From Struthidea cinerea (Eukaryota > Chordata > Aves > Passeriformes > Corcoracidae), in NCBI GenBank assembly GCA_013397865.1, contig VZTI01004400.1:3050246-3114245 (forward strand): a stretch of DNA of 64,000 nt, in the 5' to 3' direction. Position 1 is the stretch's first letter, and each line of letters begins with the position of its first letter. The translations under genes were made by a program, and so were the position numbers. Positions 25,441 to 36,740 of the stretch are shown here, in pieces. The notes under the pieces were generated by a model that saw only the letters and a program-made list of their open reading frames with translations, was not told where the DNA came from and ran no database searches.

Positions 25441-27413
25441 GCTTCAAGGCTGACTCCATTACAGCTGCTATTGCCAGTGATTGTACCAGCACCATTAGCC
25501 ATCCTGTTGCCCATTTGTTTTAATCTTTTTCCCTCCTGCGCTAGGAGGAGAAATTTCAAATCCATCTTAGTTTGCCCTCCAACTCTGTCAGACAAACAGC
25601 AGCAGCCAGCAGCCCCCTGTTCTCCCAAGAAGGCTGTTCCTGGGATGTAGCAGTGTGGCCAGGGCATAACACTGGGATGTGGGTTCCAGGATCTATAGGG
25701 TGGATGGATGCTCCAAACACATACATTCTTCTCTTTCCCCCCTTCCTGTGCCATAAAGCAGCAGAACAGCAGGAAGAGTGGTAGTTGTGTTCCTCTTTTA
25801 TTGGTAAAGGGCAAAGTGGTCTGTCCTAAATCACCAGCCCAAGAAACATAGAGCCTAAATGTCTGACTTGTACCTTCTCTACTGCAACCATCCCTCTCAT
25901 TCAAGCATCCCTGTCATCCTAGCCTGGCTCAGGCATGCTGTAGGCTACTCCTGGCTTTATTTTAGAAATAGAAGCAGACATCATCAGTCAGTCATCAGGA
26001 GTGGCAGACGGCCTTCAGTTCACAAATGAATCTAAAAGAGAAGATTGTGTTTTTGAATCAAACGCAGGGGAAAAATTATAAACAGTAAATGAAGAGCTGG
26101 AACACCCCTCAGGCCAGACTCTGTCAGGACTTTGCAGATCATCTTTATCTAAAATTGGATGGTTTTGATTCAGGCTTTCCTGTTCTTCCCTTACAGAAAC
26201 CTTCTGGCACAACTACAGGCCCCCTGAGTAGAGCCAGGACAAAACTCAAAATGGTACTATTAGTTTAACTTGAAATGCTTCATGGAAATGTTTCGAGTTT
26301 GACAGATTTGTGGTGGAAGTCTGCCTTTTTTTTCCTGGTCAGTTGTTGGGACCCTGGGCTTTTGGCCACAAGTTCAGGATTCCTGCAAACCTGGAGTTCT
26401 TTGCAGCCTTGGAGGACTTTTTTGTAGGACTGATGACTGACTGATACTCCAAAAAGAGTCCATGGGACATAGTACAGTACTTGAAACATTTTATTTTCTC
26501 TTCCTTTCTTATTGTTGTCTTATAGAGGCAACAAAAATTAATTTTCTAATAATATGCAATAGAAATGCATTTTCTTTTAAAGATTGCAGACCAGATTTTC
26601 ATCTCTTCCCAACCAGCCTAACTCAATTGATACTTTTGATTTATGCCAGCCTAAGGAAGAAATTGGGCAATTTAAATTTTAACTTCCTCTCTTAGGAACA
26701 ATCCTTTCCTTCCTGAAATCTGCAGATGAAGAATGAAACTCTAAAAAACCTGCTCAGTCTGGCCACAGCTTGACTGCAGGACTCTGACAGCAGCAGTCTT
26801 GCACTGCGGTAAAGAGGCGATTAAAAGTTTTACTATCCATTTTATCATCTCAGTTTTTACAATAAAGAGAGCTGTCATTGTTTTAGGATTATTTTACTTA
26901 TGTCTATTCATTTTGTTTCATTGTCTTTACAAGTCTCACTCCCGTTTCATGCTGCTTTCAGTTCTGCCCTTTTCAACTCCTCACGGATGAGTGGGGAAGA
27001 GCAGGCTGGCCAAAAAATTGGGTAGGGAGAGAGTGTGGAAACTGAGCTTCCATGACAACCTCTTTCTTCATTTGGGAGGAATGAGAGCAGCAATTTTTTT
27101 CCCTCCTCTCTATTTTTACAGTGCCTTTGCATCTTACAGGTACACTAGAGCATTGTAGTTGCTTACACGATCAAGCTGTGCAGCAATATCCCTCACTGAC
27201 TGTGTTTTTAATGGTCTTGGGAATCAAGGCAAAGGTATGGTCAGCGTGCTGAGACCTAGGCGGGGAAAGCAGAAGGGAAGTATTTTTAGTCTGGCATTTG
27301 GAGGAAAGTAAGGGGAAAAAAGGCTGGCAATGGAGACAATGGGACAAGAGAAGACAGGAGATGGAAAGGCAGAAAGCAGAGGAACAAGCAGATAACATTT
27401 TTAAATGCACTTT
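25441..27413. other. Noncoding DNA, no gene recognised
   Basis: A 157-residue frame on the minus strand (25431-25904) shows no domain or exon signal. The part around 26500-26700 is AT-rich with TTAATT and octamer-like strings. Nothing is strong enough to call. Confidence 0.5.
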
Positions 27414-27545
27414 CATACAATCATGGAACTGCTAAGGTTGGAAAAGACCCCTAAGATCAGTGTGATAAATCTCTAACCCAGCATCACCTTGTTCACCACT
27501 AAACTATGTCCCCAAGTGACACATCCACATACTTTTGGGGTGTTT
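27414..27545 (-). mobile_element. CR1 LINE 3'-end fragment, minus strand
   Basis: Read on +, the sequence begins CATACAAT, the reverse complement of the ATTGTATG-type octamer that ends CR1 elements. It continues with the familiar string CTAAGGTTGGAAAAGACC and then a run matching the avian CR1 3' region (the segment with CACTAAACTATGTCCC). Only about 130 bp remain of an element whose full length is several kilobases, so it is a dead, severely 5'-truncated copy. The 5' boundary near 27545 is approximate, and no target-site duplication is evident. Confidence 0.88.
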
Positions 27546-28236
27546 TAAGCAGCTTTGGTAGTTTTTAACATCTCAATAAACAAATATTTCTATCATTAGA
27601 TGCTTAAATTATTTCAAAGTTCAGTGTATTGTAGCTTTAAACTTTATGCCTAAAAATTAGGGACAATCATGCTTGAACTTACAGGGTTTTCCTTGTACAG
27701 ACAGGAAAATTTCCTGAAATACTCAGTTTGTGGAGAGAGAGAGCATGGTATGTTTTCCAGGTGTCATGCAAGTTCAGAAGTCTTGCAATTTAAAAACACA
27801 GCTAAAAACTGAAAATTTGTTCTGGGAATATTCATTCCAATTTATTAAAGAATTGGGGTCCAGCTGTGCTTACTTTCCACAACAGTTTGCTTTTGGGACA
27901 TTTTTAATTTGCTTTTCCAGCAGTTTCTGTATCAGAAACATTGTTTTAAATGTCACAGTTGTCAAGTCAATGAACTAAAACAGTATCACATGGCTTAATT
28001 TGAACAAGTAATGCACTTGGAATTTCAGATTTGGAACAACAGGCTTCCTGATCTGTTCACTGTCCCTCAGCAGATGAAAACAGAAATTGGAGTAGGGTTA
28101 GGCTATGCCCTATCCCACAGGGCTGCGCAGAAGAAGGAGGAGGGGAGGACATTTGTGTATATGTTTAACCTGGAAGTACCTATCTATAATGGAAGTTCAA
28201 ATCACAGAAAAAAAAGCCCTGTTTTGTCTATAACTG
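27546..28236. other. Noncoding DNA between CR1 fragment and microsatellite
   Basis: Nothing is recognised beyond short open frames. Confidence 0.55.

Positions 28237-28288
<52 letters not shown>
28237..28288. repeat. TCTA tetranucleotide microsatellite, 13 units
   Basis: Thirteen perfect TCTA units, likely polymorphic in length. Confidence 0.97.
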
Positions 28289-28289
<1 letters not shown>

Positions 28290-31141
28290 ATCTTTAATTC
28301 TGTCACTGAAGGTTTTATCCAGCATCCATCTAAGTTTCCATGGACTTTGATTAGAGTTTAATGGCGTTCCTATTCCTGCCCACAGGAAAAAAAAAAACAG
28401 CAGGAAATACTCTCACTGGTATCAAGAGGAGTAATGTTCTTAGCTTTAGGCTGATAATCTGATGACACTATAGAAAGAGCCTTTACACACAGTTTGTTTA
28501 TTTATTTAGGACATGAAGAAGTAGCTCAAAATGGACACACACAGCTGGAGTACCCATAACCATGTCTACATCTCTAATCTAGGTAACCAGAGCTGGAGCC
28601 ATGGCTGAGGGTTGTAGAGCAGTCCTTCTTTGTCCAATTTCCCCCCCACCTAATCCAGTGGCTTGTTCTCTGCTTTTTCTTCTTCCCCCGCTTTCTTCAC
28701 AGGCCTCCTACCCCCCAGCACTCAGTGTTAGTAAAGCCCTAGAGAGCAGCGGAGAACTTTGAATAGCACCAAAACTTATCAAATCCCTCTCTAAACTGCT
28801 TTATTCTCCTTGCTGATCATGGCATGGACCCACCAAGGGCAGCTCAATCCATAAAGAAGTAAGGGATGGTGAGACTGGTGGGATGCTTTCAAAAAGGAAT
28901 ATTGCTTCAGGATTTTCTTCTGTGCTACAGAGTATGGATTAAATAGGAAAAAAAGTATAAATACCTGGAAAACCAAACTATTGGATAGGATAAGTTTTTT
29001 GGTTAAAAAAACACATTTACCCATCCCTCTGGTTTAACCTTCACTACATAAGGGCAATATCAGCAAAAGAATTGTCTGGTTTCATAAGAAATGCCTACTT
29101 TGTAGCCTATCAAGTTTTGTTTTTTTTTTTTTCTAGTGAGTATCAAACAAAAATAATGGACTGTCTAGGTGTGTTTTCAGACAAGAATAGTTTTAAAAGA
29201 ATTATTTTAATTAAGGCGATAAGGAAGAGATTACAGAACTGGTTTTAAAATTGCAAAGATTTGGATTTATTTTACTTGTCTGTGGGCATCATAATCTTAA
29301 GTGTTCATGCTTTCAAGCTTAGCTTGTAGTCATTACAATTACAAATTTATGTTCAAAAAATAACGTGTCTGCCAGACATCCTGGCAGATATTTGCAACTG
29401 GAAGTTTAAAAAAAGGTGGTGACACACTGTGAGTATTGCTTAATTATGAGATGTTGGTGGAAGAGGTTCTTCCACTAAGGAAATGTTGGGAGCACATATT
29501 TTATTAGCAGTAATAAGCATACTCGTTACAGTCACAAAGTTTCTCTGCCTCACACTAGTCACAGCTCAAGTTCATCCACTGAAGAATCAAGTTTGTATCT
29601 TATGACATGAAATAACTGAATAAAGCCATCCATCATATCAAACTGCATATTATCATTTTACCAACTTTTCCAACTCTTGTCACCTACTTGCCCTACTGTA
29701 GTTATTAATTTATCGTCATTAATCCCTTAGCAGGAACAGGGAACATTCAGACTGGTGTAGCACTACTATAGAAAGTATCTTGTGAGCAAAAATGGTGTGG
29801 TGTACCAGGACTTTGTTCTGCTGGTACAGCTCCACTGAACAGGGGTTATGGCTGCTTGAGAGGTCACTGAACTCACAGAAAAAACAACCAAACTATTAAA
29901 AAGTAGGTTTGATACAGGATACGGTGTTAAGGCAGTCTTCTTAATTTGAGGTAAAACTCCCGAAGTTTGGCCATCAATGGAGAGAAAACACTTTTATTTG
30001 AGTTGCATTTAGATTCTGACTTAAATCTGTAAACATAAAATCATACCAAAGTGACAATCAGGCCAAAATTTTTTTCATTTCTCTCTGTGTCTGCAGTTTG
30101 GACACGCCTTTGACTTACAAAAACATTTCTGCAAACTCTTCTATCTTAAGCAAGCTGTGCAATTAAGGTTTCAAAGGTGGCTAATGTTCAGTTAACCTTT
30201 TTATATATATGGCTTTGGAGAATGGATCATCTTACCAAACTGGGAACTGTTATGAATGCATGTTTGTGCATTGTGCATTCTTAGCCTGTCTCAAGGTAAA
30301 AGTCTTGAAAGGATTTTATATTTCCTAAATACGTGCCTAGTGATTAGATCACAATAAATCTGAAAGGATCATAACATGCCTATTATAAATTATTATGTTT
30401 CAAAGGAATTTTTTTTTTAGTGGGTAAATATGCACCAGTGCCTTAGGGAATAACAGAAATTAGACCATGAATTGTATATAACCTTGGAGGTCTGAGAAAA
30501 ATCCAAAACACCAACAAAGAAGGCTGAAAATTTGGTCTGACACCATCTTTGTGTAGCACTATGCTTCCTTTGCCTGCCAAAGTTTCCAAAATGTGTGTGA
30601 TTTACTTTGATACAATATAAGGGCAGCTGTTAATTTGGGATTATGACAGCATGTGTTAAAGGACAAAATGTCAACCAGATTGGATTTTCAGCTTTGAACA
30701 TACTCGAGGTTATGGTCTTAAGTCAGGGATTAGCTGTCGATCTGATAAAGGACTGTATTTTTTTCTGTTGGCATGTTTAATTACATGAAACCAAGTGCTC
30801 AGATGAGGGGGAAGAACTGGACAGCCACAGAACTAGGGCTGCCTTTATATACTGCTAAATTCTAGGCTGGACCTAACTCACAAGGTAGTGGCTGTGATCA
30901 AGAATAATGGTTTCATTTGTATCCGGCAAACACAGTGCATATAATTTTTCCTTCCTGAGATGACATGATTGTTGATGTTTTTGACACTTTTGGAATACAT
31001 GGTATTTCAATTTGCAAAGAAAGCTCAAGTCAGTCCAGAGTACTAGGGGTCTAAAACCATGTGTTGGTAGTCCTGTTGTCTGAGCTGGGATCCAGTCTGT
31101 CTTCAGCTAGAGTCAGCACTCTGGTTTTCACTGATGCAGAT
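28289..31141. other. AT-rich noncoding DNA, possibly regulatory in parts
   Basis: Almost no open frame of note occurs between about 29030 and 31650, which is unusual for this window. Homeodomain, FOX and SOX-like strings are frequent (for example GTTATTAATTTATCG around 29700 and GTGCATTGTGCATTC around 30266). A dyad lies at 29368-29388. The stretch could hold several regulatory elements, but I cannot delimit them. Confidence 0.3.
29368..29388. repeat. 8-bp dyad with 5-nt spacer
   Basis: TCTGCCAG (29368-29375) is reverse-complementary to CTGGCAGA (29381-29388), with five bases between them. It might be a dimeric transcription-factor site. Its half-site order is the reverse of the usual NFI palindrome. 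Confidence 0.75.
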
Positions 31142-31190
31142 CTCAGTAGCTGAGGGGCTTACTTAGCTAAGTAAGCTCCTTAATAAGGAG
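31142..31190. repeat. Three consecutive palindromes
   Basis: Three dyads follow one another. CTCAG-TAG-CTGAG spans 31142-31154. A perfect 20-bp palindrome GCTTACTTAGCTAAGTAAGC spans 31157-31176. CTCCTTA-A-TAAGGAG spans 31176-31190 and shares one base with the second. Together they could form three hairpins or cruciforms in 49 bases. No flanking gene gives a function. Confidence 0.92.
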
Positions 31191-33244
31191 TAGGATCTTC
31201 CTTATGTGAAGATAGCCATGGTTTACATTTGGGATTGGCAGTGGAGGTGCCACAGCTCTTTAGGAAGGGGAGACAAGTCCAGACTTGGAAGGTTTCTGGA
31301 AGGGTCCTTATTCTGTAACAGTTTTTCCCCTTTTGTTTTCTAGGTTCTGGTTTCACTAATCTGAAATTCCCTCCCCATGCTTAGATAGGCAGCCTTCTCC
31401 TTTGATGGGTTTCTGGATGTTTCTTAGCAATGGGATTGGAAGAGCAGTGTAAGCCATTTAGTGATCTAGCTACTTTGTGATAACTCTGGACATTATCAAC
31501 TGTCTGCTTGGAGACACAGACAGAAGGAAAGAGCAAACATCAAGGAGTTCCTTCACCACAAATCTATCAACAGGGGCTGATTTCATTGTTCAGTCTGTCT
31601 GAAAGCTCTCGTGCCCAATGACATTATTTCAAGCCCAGAACACAAATTCAGGCAGGCTAAGAGTTAGGAGAATACCAATTACTGAGATGAAAGGGTTGCT
31701 CCAGCCCTCTGAAGGCACTGACCTCTAGTCCCTCACCCAATTCCTCTGAGACCTTCCAGGTGAGCCAAAAAAACCACTTGGTGAACCCTGCATAGTGTGG
31801 CCTTTCGCCCACATTAGCCATTGAGATGGAGAGTAACATGGAGGAAGTGAGGTACTGATACCACGATTCATCATGATATGATGGATCAGTAACACGATTC
31901 CGTCTGCAATATCAAAGCTGCCGAGTGTTGATATTACATCAGTATTTGTAGTACTGTTTTGGTTTTCTGTTCTGGCTTTCATCAGCCTCTCTCCAAAAAG
32001 CTGGGGCAATCATATCTCTGTGACATCTCTGCTTTGACAGAGAGGATAAAAATGAATGGATGTCATTATTGTCTTCCTCCAGCTGGCCACATTCATCTCT
32101 CTACCCAGGAGCACATCAAAGTAGACCAGCTGGGAGTCAGTGTCAGCGAGGTCAAGAAAGGGAGGGAAGAAGTCCCGTGGCAGGGGTACCACCACTTTCC
32201 CAGGCAACCAGCACAAGCTCCAGGTGTTTGTCCAGCAGAACAGGAGTCCTCCTGCAAGAATTCTCACACCTGAGTTACCAAGTGCTGCAAAACACCACAC
32301 AGAACAGGGAAATGTGTTCCTGACGGAGCCACACGCACCAATGCAAAAATCAATGGCTCTGTGGTACTTTTAGGTGCTGACACTTGCTTGTCCTTTATCA
32401 TGGCATAAACTGAAGGCATTTGCTGTTGTGCCAGTCAGTAGAGCAATCACCAGTCAGGGAAGGCAGTTTAAACTCAACTATAATAATATAAGTTCCGACA
32501 TTAGTCTTCTTTTATTATAATATTGTCTTACATGGCATTATACGACGTTTCTTTAGAAGATACTTTGATAGTTTCTCTACACTGATCCGAAGATGATGTG
32601 GCTTTCCCATCATACACCTAGACATTGAGTGTTAAGGAAGAGCACTGCTCTGAAAAGCCATACCTATAAATACTTCATTATTTTTCTATTTTGTGACCTT
32701 GTTTCCAATTTTGTGATCATCTCAACTTACATTTTGATGGAGTGAAAATACATTTTGCTGGAGTGCGAGTAATTTCCTTTCTCTCTTTAAAGTTAGTCTG
32801 TCAATAGAGAGGATTTGGATGGACAGTGGGTGCTTTGTTTGACCTGGTTACAGCTGGAGGTGGACAGTCTTCTGGTGTCTGCAGCTTGAGTTGGGGTTTT
32901 GATGCCCATGGAATGTCTATGCTCCTTCCACCAAACTAATAAAGTCAGTTTAGGGATTATGGCAACAGGACATAAATCTGTGGAGAAGACTTTTCCATTG
33001 CAGGCAAAATCCATGCTGAAATCTTGGAGCATGAGCAAAGAGGCCTCACTTGTCCTAATTCAAATACTACCTGATTCTTGGTGATCTTCCACATGTGTTC
33101 TTTTCAGCTGTGTGCTGGAGATGTTTGAAAGACTCCAGATTTCTTCAGTGTCTGTACCTAAGAGAGGTTATGAGGAAAAAGAGTTGGGTACGTGGGTGTG
33201 ATAAAGTTGCCTAAACATCTGTTTCTAGTGTCATTTTGGATGTT
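31191..33244. other. Noncoding DNA, no gene recognised
   Basis: Overlapping frames of 60-105 residues at 31650-32370 occur on both strands and have no domain. The segment at 32470-32620 is frame-poor and AT-rich, with local CpGs (TTCCGACATTAG, TACGACG, GATCCGAAG), so it might be regulatory. Confidence 0.45.
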
Positions 33245-33600
33245 AGGCTCTGGGGTCACCCTACATCAGCCTTCCAGTTTGTAAGGAGGGCCTACAAGAC
33301 AGCTGGAGTGGGATTTTTTTACAAGGGCATGTAGTGACAGGACCAGGGGGAATGGCTTTAAACTGAAAGAGGGGATATTTAGATTATATCTTAGGAAGAA
33401 ATTCTTTACTTTGAGGGTGGTGAGGCAGTGGAAGAGGTTGCCCAGAGAAGCTGTGAATGCTCCATCCCTGAAAGTGTTCAAGGCCAGGTTGGTTGGGGCT
33501 CTGAAGAACCTGGTTTAATGGAAGGTGTCCCTACCCGTGGCAGGGGGGGTGGAACTTGATGATCTATAAGGTCTCTTCCAAACTGTCCTGTGATTGTACG
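33245..33600 (+). mobile_element. CR1 LINE 3'-end fragment, plus strand
   Basis: The segment matches the 3' portion of avian CR1 in order. A degenerate end of the reverse-transcriptase frame comes first (around 33245-33420). It is followed by GTTGCCCAGAGAAGCTGTG (33438-33456), CATCCCTGAAAGTGTTCAAG, a TGGAAGGTGTCCCT string, GGAACTTGATGATCT and a final TCCTGTGATTGTACG-type tail. About 355 bp remain, so the copy is 5'-truncated and cannot code for reverse transcriptase. The tail octamer is mutated. Substitutions throughout indicate an old insertion. The start coordinate is approximate. Confidence 0.93.
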
Positions 33601-34389
33601 CTCTTGACCACCTACCTGGCAATCAGCCACTTCTCTGGAAAGGTATGGATCTTCTGCTACTCGTTTGTAATCCCTTTCAGAGTCATGAAGGTATTTTGGA
33701 AATCCCACAGCATGTAAAATAGTGATAGAAATCTATGTTCAGAAGCCTCAGATTTTCTTATGGTGTTTAATAGAGAGAAAGGCTAATTGGGAGATTTGCC
33801 ATTATGCATGAAACATTTATATACCTTACATTTAATATCCTCAGCATCCTGAGGAGCGTGAAGCATTTAGTCCCCTTTTTCTACCTGTGAGAACTGGTAC
33901 ATTACAAAACTTTTTAATGCTTTATTTAATACCTCTGGGGAGAGCAGGTGGCAGTACTGAACAACTTCACAAGCAGGAGCTCTATTAGCAGAGGTCGTGA
34001 CTCCACAGCACACCCTTTCCACCACTGGCCTTTCTCTGTCAGGAGGTCAAAGTTTACAGGCATTTTGGGGGCCGAGGAAAAGAAGGATTGTTTTTTTCTT
34101 CATTGTCTCTCCTCGCAGGCGCCTATTGAAAGCTCATTTCTGACAGCAATTACAACTCTTTTGGCCTTTTTGGCACAGGGATGTGCTGTCAGACAAGGCC
34201 TGGAGCTTGGATTCTCGTGCCTGTTCCTGGAAGAACAAAAACATGAGTGAAGACTATCTGAAAGACTTGGGGAAGCACCAAAACAAACAAAAATAATTGA
34301 GGACAGACTCACAAAGGCCCAAACCACATGCATTGTAATTCTGCTGGCCCAGCACACGATATCTCATCACCACCTACTCTGTCTAAATA
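33601..34389. other. Noncoding DNA upstream of the CpG island
   Basis: No exon is recognised. The frames at 33948-34250 and on the opposite strand lack domains. Confidence 0.5.
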
Positions 34390-34841
34390 AAGCCATCTCC
34401 TCGCGAGGATGCCTGACCCAGAAATGTGCGGGCACAGGCTGCAGCGTGCTGCGCTCGTCTCCTTCCTCTGGCACTTCGGGTCCAAAAGAGGCTGCTGTGA
34501 GGAGCCAGGGCTGAGGAAGGAAATCCCTTCCCTCTCCCCGGCCCGCTCACACGGGGAAGAGCAGCATTCCTGTAAGTATCCACCCGGGCTCCCCCGCCCG
34601 CAGCCGCCTACAATGGAGCGTAAAAGGCAGATGCGTCCCCCGGCTGCACGCAGAGTTAGTTTAGGGCAAGTTCTGTCTCCCACACTCATTTAACTTCCAA
34701 GAGGAAGAAGCGGGCTCCTCGACCGGGGCATTTGGAGAGCCCGCGTGTGGCTGTGCCGAGAGGGGCGGCCGAGGGCCGGCAGAGGAGGCGTCCTCCGGCC
34801 GCCGCCTCACGACCCCGCGGGCCGGGCGGGAGCGGCGGGGA
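34390..34841. promoter_or_regulatory. CpG island, candidate promoter, cut by a gap
   Basis: By eye about 37 CpG dinucleotides lie in roughly 450 bp of strongly GC-rich sequence, rising towards the gap at 34842, while flanking DNA is CpG-poor. The 12-bp palindrome TCCTCGCGAGGA (34398-34409) carries the CTCGCGAG core of the TCTCGCGAGA motif known from CpG-island promoters. A strong donor-like GTAAGT sits at 34572. Such islands usually mark transcription start sites, so this may be the 5' end of a coding or long noncoding transcript. Direction and product cannot be read, because the richest part is missing. Confidence 0.7.
34398..34409. promoter_or_regulatory. CTCGCGAG-core palindrome
   Basis: TCCTCGCGAGGA is a perfect palindrome at the edge of the CpG island. 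Its 8-bp core equals the core of the TCTCGCGAGA promoter motif, which is bound by BANP in mammals. The outer bases differ (C and G instead of T and A), so binding is uncertain. Confidence 0.45.
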
Positions 34842-35312
34842 NNNNNNNNNNNNNNNNNNNNNNNNNNNNNNNNNNNNNNNNNNNNNNNNNNNNNNNNNNN
34901 NNNNNNNNNNNNNNNNNNNNNNNNNNNNNNNNNNNNNNNNNNNNNNNNNNNNNNNNNNNNNNNNNNNNNNNNNNNNNNNNNNNNNNNNNNNNNNNNNNNN
35001 NNNNNNNNNNNNNNNNNNNNNNNNNNNNNNNNNNNNNNNNNNNNNNNNNNNNNNNNNNNNNNNNNNNNNNNNNNNNNNNNNNNNNNNNNNNNNNNNNNNN
35101 NNNNNNNNNNNNNNNNNNNNNNNNNNNNNNNNNNNNNNNNNNNNNNNNNNNNNNNNNNNNNNNNNNNNNNNNNNNNNNNNNNNNNNNNNNNNNNNNNNNN
35201 NNNNNNNNNNNNNNNNNNNNNNNNNNNNNNNNNNNNNNNNNNNNNNNNNNNNNNNNNNNNNNNNNNNNNNNNNNNNNNNNNNNNNNNNNNNNNNNNNNNN
35301 NNNNNNNNNNNN
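34842..35312. other. Assembly gap, 471 N
   Basis: The run of N follows GC-rich sequence and precedes a CCTTT microsatellite. Both sequence types often fail in sequencing. The missing part probably contains the core of the CpG island, and its real length may differ from 471. Confidence 0.99.
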
Positions 35313-35380
35313 TCCTTTCCTTTCCTTTCCTTTCCTTTCCTTTCCTTTCCTTTCCTTTCCTTTCCTTTCCTTTCCTTTCC
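35313..35380. repeat. CCTTT pentanucleotide microsatellite
   Basis: Between 13 and 14 uninterrupted units are visible. The array starts at the gap edge, so its full length is unknown. Confidence 0.97.
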
Positions 35381-35532
35381 TCTTTAATTTTTTTCTTTTT
35401 TCTTTATTTCCCTTCTCTAATATTTTGTTTGATTTTTTGTATGTTTGTTGGTTTGGTTTGGTTTGGTTTGGTTTGGTTTTTTGTTGTTGGTTTGGTTTGT
35501 TTTGTTTTGTTTTGTTTTGTTATGGTTGTTTT
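35381..35532. repeat. T-rich low-complexity tract with GGTTT and GTTTT repeats
   Basis: A T-rich lead is followed by about six GGTTT units (35450-35480) and then GTTTT units (about 35497-35521). AAACC-type pentamers are common in bird genomes. Confidence 0.9.
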
Positions 35533-36029
35533 TTTTGCCTCAGCCCCAGTATGTGTCAGTCACTGCCAGAGCTTTCAGGGCTAGAAAGGTAAACCCGCCC
35601 CAGGAAAGGTAAACTAGAGGACAAACGTAGGGTCTTTGGTGCCTGTGGGACAGTCACAACGGGGGGAAGGCACAGGTTCCTACTGGTTAATAAAGTTTAT
35701 TCACAACCTTAATTCTGGTTTATTAACTTTAGGTATAACAAGTTGTGCAGTAATTGTGGTTGTTAAGGGAGCACCAGGCAGTTTTTTCCTAGAGGGTATC
35801 AAATTCTGTGTTATTATTATACATGCACTAAATCTCCATTAAAAGGCTTTCTGTAAATGTTTCAAGGCTATGCCAGATAGAAGGGTACTTCATCTTGGTT
35901 TCCAAACGAGGTATTATCTATTTTAAAAACCTTGCAGTAACAGTTGCCTTATTTGTCTCCCACCAAAAAATATGGTGGCTTATGAATGCCTTGTTTTTTG
36001 GGGAAAAGAAACACATAAATTGAACTTTC
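35533..36029. other. Noncoding DNA, possibly regulatory
   Basis: The part around 35690-35800 has homeodomain-like strings such as TTTATTAACTTTAGG and GCAGTAATTGTGG, and few open frames. No gene is recognised. Confidence 0.35.
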
Positions 36030-36149
36030 ATGACTGCTGTATCAGTCATTAATAGATCTGGGTTCAAATGTGCACGCTCTATAGAGCCTGGCCACAGTCT
36101 TTCACAGCCTAGCAAAATAAGGAAACTGCAGGATGGAAACTCAATGAGC

Positions 36150-36740
36150 CTAACTATTCTGCTTCCTTTTATTTTTTTCTCCCTTTCGAATAAATCACAC
36201 TCTTTTGAAGCTGCAGCTTTTCTTTTGCGGGCACAAACCCCTCATCTTTTAAAGTCTGTCTTTCAAGTTAATTGTTTCAACAGGCCAAGCAACTGGCAAA
36301 AGGCAGCTCCAGCCTATCTCTATATTGTCTCCCCAGGACTGTTTATAAGAGAAATACACGTTTATACAATAGACGCCACTGTTTAAAGGCCGGCTAGTGA
36401 AGGAGTATTTTTAACGAGATTAGTTAATGGGTTTGTTCAGTGCCTCGAAGGAAGTGTTCACTGCTGGCAGGGCAGAATTGCTGTGGTGGGGCCCAAAGCC
36501 AGTGGCAGGTATTGGATGGGCTCCCAAGGATTTCAGTGATCTTTGAATGAAGGACTCAGCGACAGATAGAAGAAGTTGAAAAGTGCAAGCGGCAGCGCAG
36601 AGAAATAAAATGGAGAGCAGCAGGACAGATGCAAGCGAAGAGCAGTGATGTGTGAGCCTCCGGAGGTGCTATTTATGTTTGTGAGGAAGGTCTGTGCTAT
36701 TAAGTTTCAATTTGACAGTGCGTTTTAACAAACATTTTAG
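36150..36740. promoter_or_regulatory. Candidate enhancer-like block
   Basis: The block contains AAGTTAATTGTTTC, GACTGTTTATAAG, a CpG-containing TACACGTTTATACAATAGACG stretch near 36355-36375, and ACGAGATTAGTTAATGGG. There is also a TCF-like string near 36540 (GATCTTTGAATG). The string ACAATAGAC (36366-36374) is shared with the repeated module of the 45.2-kb element. The motif content and the scarcity of stops-free frames suggest regulatory DNA. This is inference. Confidence 0.4.

Noticed and set aside
25431..25904. 157-residue minus-strand frame
   Set aside because: No domain, and no splice or start context. It overlaps another frame on +.
27145..27168. Similarity to the miR-33 mature sequence (GCATTGTAGTTGC)
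   Set aside because: The match is partial and the flanks do not fold into a pre-miRNA hairpin by eye.
34732..35592. Open frames of about 280 residues
   Set aside because: Most of their length is the N gap, and at least one begins at TTG rather than ATG. They end in translated microsatellite.
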